A stretch of DNA of 8,547 nucleotides from an uncultured Prevotella sp. (GTDB lineage Bacteria > Bacteroidota > Bacteroidia > Bacteroidales > Bacteroidaceae): NCBI GenBank assembly GCA_937922435.1, contig CAKZVT010000052.1:1-8547 (forward strand), written 5' to 3'. This document shows, piece after piece, positions 5,785 to 8,547 of the stretch. The notes beneath the pieces are model-generated. The model saw only the letters and a list, made by a program, of their open reading frames with translations. It made no database searches and was not told the DNA's origin. Position numbers and translations under genes: made by a program. Each line of letters starts with the position of its first letter. Within the stretch, counting starts at the first letter, position 1.

Positions 5785-8105
5785 TTTTCATTGTTAACTC
5801 TTAATTCTTCATTTTTAATTAGTACTTCCGCTTCCTTGATAAGGCACTCCGTAGCGTAAACCAGCTTTGCCGCCTCATTGCGGACTGTCTCGCAATCAAC
5901 GCTTGTGTCAACTATAACCTTACAGAAGTCTTCAATCAAACTCTCCGCTCCGAGGAAGCTCCACGCCGACAACATCCTGTGGGTTACGGCGCGCAACGCC
6001 TCGCGGTCAGGCACGGCGAGAGCCTTCTCCAAGTCTGCCTTGTCGGTTTCCGACTGCCGCAACAACACCTCCAGCATGTGCCGCCTGTCGCCCGTATGCT
6101 CCAGCAAGCCTTCAAAGTTGAACTTCGGACGGTTATTTTCTTGGCTGACGCACGATGAGAGAAACGCTGTAAGCTGCTTCATGGTGAACGGCTTGTGCAG
6201 GCAACCGCAGAAGCCGGCCTGCAAGTACACGCCCGAGTCGCCGTCGCCCCTCGCCGTCATTACTGCCACTGGCATCGTGCGCGAACATCCCATGTCGGCA
6301 GTCCGCAACAGCTTCAACAATCCGAAGCCGTCGGTGTCAGGCATCTGCACGTCAGTCAGCACAAGGTCGTAGTCCTCCTTGTCCAACGCCTCCATCGCCT
6401 CACGTGCGTTACGGCACGTAGTACATTCCACGCCGTTACGTCCGAGCATGTCTTCGATGACTTTCAGCAGTATGCAGTCGTCGTCAACAACGAGTATGCG
6501 TCGAGGCAACACGGCAGACGTGGCAGCAGGAACTTCCGGGGCAGCCGCTACCTCGTCGTAGGTTTCCGCCAAAGGCAGCTTCAGGCGGAATATACTGCCT
6601 TTACCCGATTCACTCTCCGCGTCAATGCTCCCGCCAAGAGCCTTTACAAGTCTGTCTGTTATTGAAAGTCCGAGTCCGAATCCGTCGGAGTTCACATCCT
6701 GGGCTGCCCGCTCGAACGGACGGAACACGCGCCCGAGGGTTTCTTCGTCCATTCCTATGCCCGTATCGCTTATTTCCACTGCCAATGTCCCGTTTGCATA
6801 AACGGCCCTGAAGCGCACAGTTCCCGAATTGGTGAATTTCACGGCATTCGACAAAATATTGTCTATCACCTGTTCCAGCTTGTCTGCATCGCCCTTGACA
6901 GTCACGCCGCAGCCCTCGCACCCATATTCAAACATCAGTGCCTTGGCGTTGGCCTTACGCTTGAAATTATCCGATATGCCTTCAAGCAGCGAAGCCAAGC
7001 GGAACGGTGCCTCGTTCAGCGGCTCGTTCGGCTCGAATGTCTTGTAGACATCAAGCAGCCTGTTGGCTAACCTGAGCGCGTGGGCGCAAGAGCGGCTTAT
7101 GTCATTGAGATAACCGTCCCTTTTCTTCTTTGTCGACGTGGCTGAAGCCAACTCCGCGCAGTTGGCAATGTTGCCGAGCGGGCCGCGTATGTCATGGCTT
7201 ACGGTAAGGATTATGTTCTTGCGCATTTCAAGCAGCTTCCTGTTCTCGTGGATGATGTCATGCAACCTCTCCTTTGTTTTACGCTCCCTACGAATGTCGC
7301 GCCTGATAAATGCGAACAAGGCCACGAGCAAGACTAAGGCAAGAATGGAAATCGAAGCCGACAGCTTGTAAGACATCGCCTGTACGTCACTTATCCGCCG
7401 TTCCCGTTCTGCAAACGATGCCGTCACCTGCCCATCTATGCGCCACACAAGCGAATTAAGTGCGGCATTCAACTCGGCATTATGGCCCCGCATACTGTCT
7501 GCGCACGCCGCCAGATATCTTGTATGCTCTTTCAACTTCACTGCCATATCGTCGCCAAGCCGCCGCAGGTCTGTTGACCGTTCTACCACCTGCACAATAT
7601 TCTTGCCGCCGAACAGTCCGGCCAGTCCTTTTTTCTTCCTCTTTACCGTGCGTACTTTCACCGCTCTTTCCGCCATGGCGGGCAGCCGCCCGGACACGTC
7701 CGCGTCAAAAGCCTCTTTCCGTCTTGCAGCAAGCATTATCGACCGAAGGTGCTTCTCCTTCTCTTCCAACAGGCAGCGAAGCGTGTCAACCTGCATGGGC
7801 GAGACACGCTCACGGCACAACGGTTTCACGGATACAAGAAAGCTGTCTACGCTGAGGCGCAGCCTCCTGTATGCCGCATGATCACCATCCTTCCAAAAAA
7901 CAGCACCTTCACCGGCCAAGGCCAGCGCCCCGATTTTCTCATGCACGCCGTTCGACGCTTCGTATATCGTGTGCATATTGTCCATCTCACGTTCTATTTC
8001 CCTCATCTTCCTGCGTTCGTACAGCAACACTGCGGCGAGGCCGCAAGTCACGGCCAACACTGATGCAAAACCAATAAAAATTTTAGATTGAAGCGGTATG
8101 TCCAT
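5781..8105 (-). CDS. rteA: RteA-type hybrid sensor histidine kinase with receiver and HPt domains
   Basis: This 774-residue inner-membrane kinase has two membrane segments (about 9-29 and 248-267) around a mostly helical extracytoplasmic sensor region that carries a strongly basic stretch, VRTVKRKKKG (151-160). The kinase core follows: H-box TVSHDIRGPL with H304, N-box DNILSNAVKF (415-424), SDTGIGM (446-452) and GFGLGLSI (475-482). A receiver (about 536-650) has D541-D543, D585 in LTDVQMP, T617 and K638. The end (about 665-757) looks like a histidine phosphotransfer domain, with H709 in VTHRMLSAWSFLGAESL. Phosphate could thus pass H304 to D585 to H709 to D53 of RteB. In CTnDOT, rteA follows tetQ in one operon; here it has no tetQ upstream. 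The start has AAGGA at 8114-8110, four bases away. The last ~12 residues come from an AT-rich repeat-like sequence. Confidence 0.92.
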   Translation of the reverse strand: MDIPLQSKIFIGFASVLAVTCGLAAVLLYERRKMREIEREMDNMHTIYEASNGVHEKIGALALAGEGAVFWKDGDHAAYRRLRLSVDSFLVSVKPLCRERVSPMQVDTLRCLLEEKEKHLRSIMLAARRKEAFDADVSGRLPAMAERAVKVRTVKRKKKGLAGLFGGKNIVQVVERSTDLRRLGDDMAVKLKEHTRYLAACADSMRGHNAELNAALNSLVWRIDGQVTASFAERERRISDVQAMSYKLSASISILALVLLVALFAFIRRDIRRERKTKERLHDIIHENRKLLEMRKNIILTVSHDIRGPLGNIANCAELASATSTKKKRDGYLNDISRSCAHALRLANRLLDVYKTFEPNEPLNEAPFRLASLLEGISDNFKRKANAKALMFEYGCEGCGVTVKGDADKLEQVIDNILSNAVKFTNSGTVRFRAVYANGTLAVEISDTGIGMDEETLGRVFRPFERAAQDVNSDGFGLGLSITDRLVKALGGSIDAESESGKGSIFRLKLPLAETYDEVAAAPEVPAATSAVLPRRILVVDDDCILLKVIEDMLGRNGVECTTCRNAREAMEALDKEDYDLVLTDVQMPDTDGFGLLKLLRTADMGCSRTMPVAVMTARGDGDSGVYLQAGFCGCLHKPFTMKQLTAFLSSCVSQENNRPKFNFEGLLEHTGDRRHMLEVLLRQSETDKADLEKALAVPDREALRAVTHRMLSAWSFLGAESLIEDFCKVIVDTSVDCETVRNEAAKLVYATECLIKEAEVLIKNEELRVNNEK
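5804..5820. repeat. AT-rich repeat at the rteA-rteB junction, with a related copy at 4449-4465
   Basis: ATTCTTCATTTTTAATT (5804-5820) matches ATTCTTCACTTTTCGTT (4449-4465) at 14 of 17 positions in the same orientation, so rteB has a related copy just beyond each end. The 4398-4410 stem arm is an inverted partial copy. Read on the minus strand it encodes the RteA tail IKNEELRVNNEK. Sequences of this style (GAAGAATTAAGAG and similar) are familiar in Bacteroidetes intergenic DNA. Confidence 0.45.
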
Positions 8106-8139
8106 TTATTCCTTATATGATTTTTATGAGATAAATATT

Positions 8140-8237
8140 ATAACATCAACTTGTTATCCTCGGATTGGAACCACGATGCGGGAAACTGTCGCACGTCAAG
8201 CATTAGCAAAGCATACGACTACCGATAAAACAAGTTG
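8140..8237 (-). promoter_or_regulatory. rteA leader region with inverted repeats
   Basis: ATAACA (8140-8145) and TGTTAT (8152-8157) form a 6-bp hairpin with a six-base loop. CAACTTGTT (8147-8155) is also fully complementary to AACAAGTTG (8229-8237), which lies at the expected 5' end of the transcript. The two pairings share bases 8152-8155, so they cannot form together. In CTnDOT the tetQ-rteA-rteB mRNA is controlled by a tetQ leader with attenuating hairpins; this leader is different and any control by it is inference. I saw no convincing leader peptide. Confidence 0.35.
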
Positions 8238-8245
8238 CAAAAATA
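8238..8245 (-). promoter_or_regulatory. -7 promoter box of the rteA-rteB operon
   Basis: On the minus strand this reads TATTTTTG, an exact match to TAnnTTTG. Transcription would start near 8230, giving a leader of about 125 nt before the rteA ATG at 8105. A TTTG lies upstream but only 14 bases from the -7 box, closer than the usual 19-21, so the -33 element is uncertain. Confidence 0.5.
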
Positions 8246-8452
8246 GCCCATTGCACAGACAAACTTGCAGAATGCGGACCGCAACCGCTTAAAAATAACT
8301 TTTAAACATATTTAGCGATATATACGCAAATTATGCATTATAAGCCCCGAAATAATATCAGAATGAAATATATAACACGTTGCTGCCGACATTTTGCAAA
8401 CTGTGATGCCCTGTTTTAAATGAAAACAACATTGGCAGTTTTACCCCTTCCA
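8246..8452. other. AT-rich sequence without a visible gene
   Basis: Between the rteA promoter and the GC-rich right edge I see no gene, RNA or clear repeat. This is where tetQ would be expected to end in a CTnDOT-like element; no trace of it is seen. A perfect TAnnTTTG match on the minus strand (TACTTTTG, 8461-8454) lies at its right border but has no good -33 box. Confidence 0.5.
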
Positions 8453-8547
8453 TCAAAAGTAAACCGCAGTCGTCCGTCCAGCCGTGTTTACGGCGGTTTC
8501 CGCCACGTTTTTCCTCGCGGCTGCGCCGTGAAAAACGTGGCGGAAAA
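8453..8547 (-). CDS. Possible C-terminal end of a gene entering from the right edge
   Basis: The sharp rise in GC content at about 8461 suggests the tail of a coding region on the minus strand. One frame runs open from the edge to a TGA at 8455-8453 and ends AETAVNTAGRTTAVYF. A second frame is open to a TGA at 8360-8358, and a third stops at 8490-8488, so the frame is not settled. The same bases form a large palindrome, and the block could equally be noncoding. I cannot assign a function. Confidence 0.2.
   Translation of the reverse strand, partial: FRHVFHGAAARKNVAETAVNTAGRTTAVYF
8481..8546. repeat. 17-bp perfect inverted repeat with two competing hairpins
   Basis: TTTCCGCCACGTTTTTC (8497-8513) and GAAAAACGTGGCGGAAA (8530-8546) are perfect complements around a 16-base centre that can itself pair (CGGC 8518-8521 with GCCG 8525-8528). 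To its left, GGCGG (8492-8496) pairs with CCGCC (8500-8504), and GCCGT (8481-8485) pairs with ACGGC (8490-8494). Each hairpin shares bases with the next, so neighbours exclude each other. No T-run follows on the minus strand, and the plus-strand continuation lies outside the window, so a simple terminator is not shown. Confidence 0.7.

Noticed and set aside
1..8547. CRISPR array, tRNA, rRNA, insertion sequence or group II intron
   Set aside because: I saw no regularly spaced repeat-spacer pattern beyond the three ATGTGAAA copies, no tRNA-like cloverleaf, no transposase motif and no intron domain V sequence.

Overview
The window looks like part of an integrative conjugative element (conjugative transposon) of the CTnDOT/CTn341 type from a member of the Bacteroidales. 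Four large genes support this: a MobC/TraG-type coupling protein with a YWFCY-like N-terminus; an RteA-type hybrid sensor kinase overlapping an RteB-type sigma-54-dependent response regulator; an AAA/DUF4143 ATPase of the kind common in Bacteroidetes; and -7 boxes that fit the Bacteroidetes consensus TAnnTTTG. The mob and rte genes are clearly GC-richer than their AT-rich flanks, and the ATPase gene is intermediate.

Layout from left to right. Positions 1-276 hold an open reading frame on the minus strand that runs off the left edge; I do not recognise it. An AT-rich gap (277-605) leads to mobC (606-2642, +), whose start is fixed by a strong Shine-Dalgarno sequence. A second AT-rich gap (2643-3039) contains a 61-nt imperfect hairpin, then three evenly spaced ATGTGAAA repeats and a good -7 box that drives the ATPase gene (3040-4383, +). 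A stem-loop (4398-4462) separates this gene from the convergent rteB (4468-5784, -). rteB overlaps rteA (5781-8105, -) by the four bases ATGA. Upstream of rteA lie a probable promoter and leader of roughly 125 nt, AT-rich sequence without a gene, and, at the right edge, a GC-rich block with a 17-bp perfect inverted repeat and two competing smaller hairpins.

How the parts work together. In CTnDOT, RteA and RteB turn on excision and transfer genes (through rteC), and tetQ lies directly upstream of rteA in the same operon. MobC is the ATPase that brings the relaxase-DNA complex to the mating channel. This window keeps the convergent mobC / rteB-rteA arrangement I associate with this family but differs in three ways: no relaxase gene (mobB) lies directly upstream of mobC, tetQ is absent upstream of rteA, and an AAA/DUF4143 ATPase with its own promoter sits between mobC and rteB. 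The rteAB pair therefore probably answers to a signal other than the tetracycline-controlled tetQ leader. No single gene is an obviously new system. The least explained parts are the repeat-based promoter of the ATPase, the right-edge hairpin cluster and the tetQ-less rteA leader.
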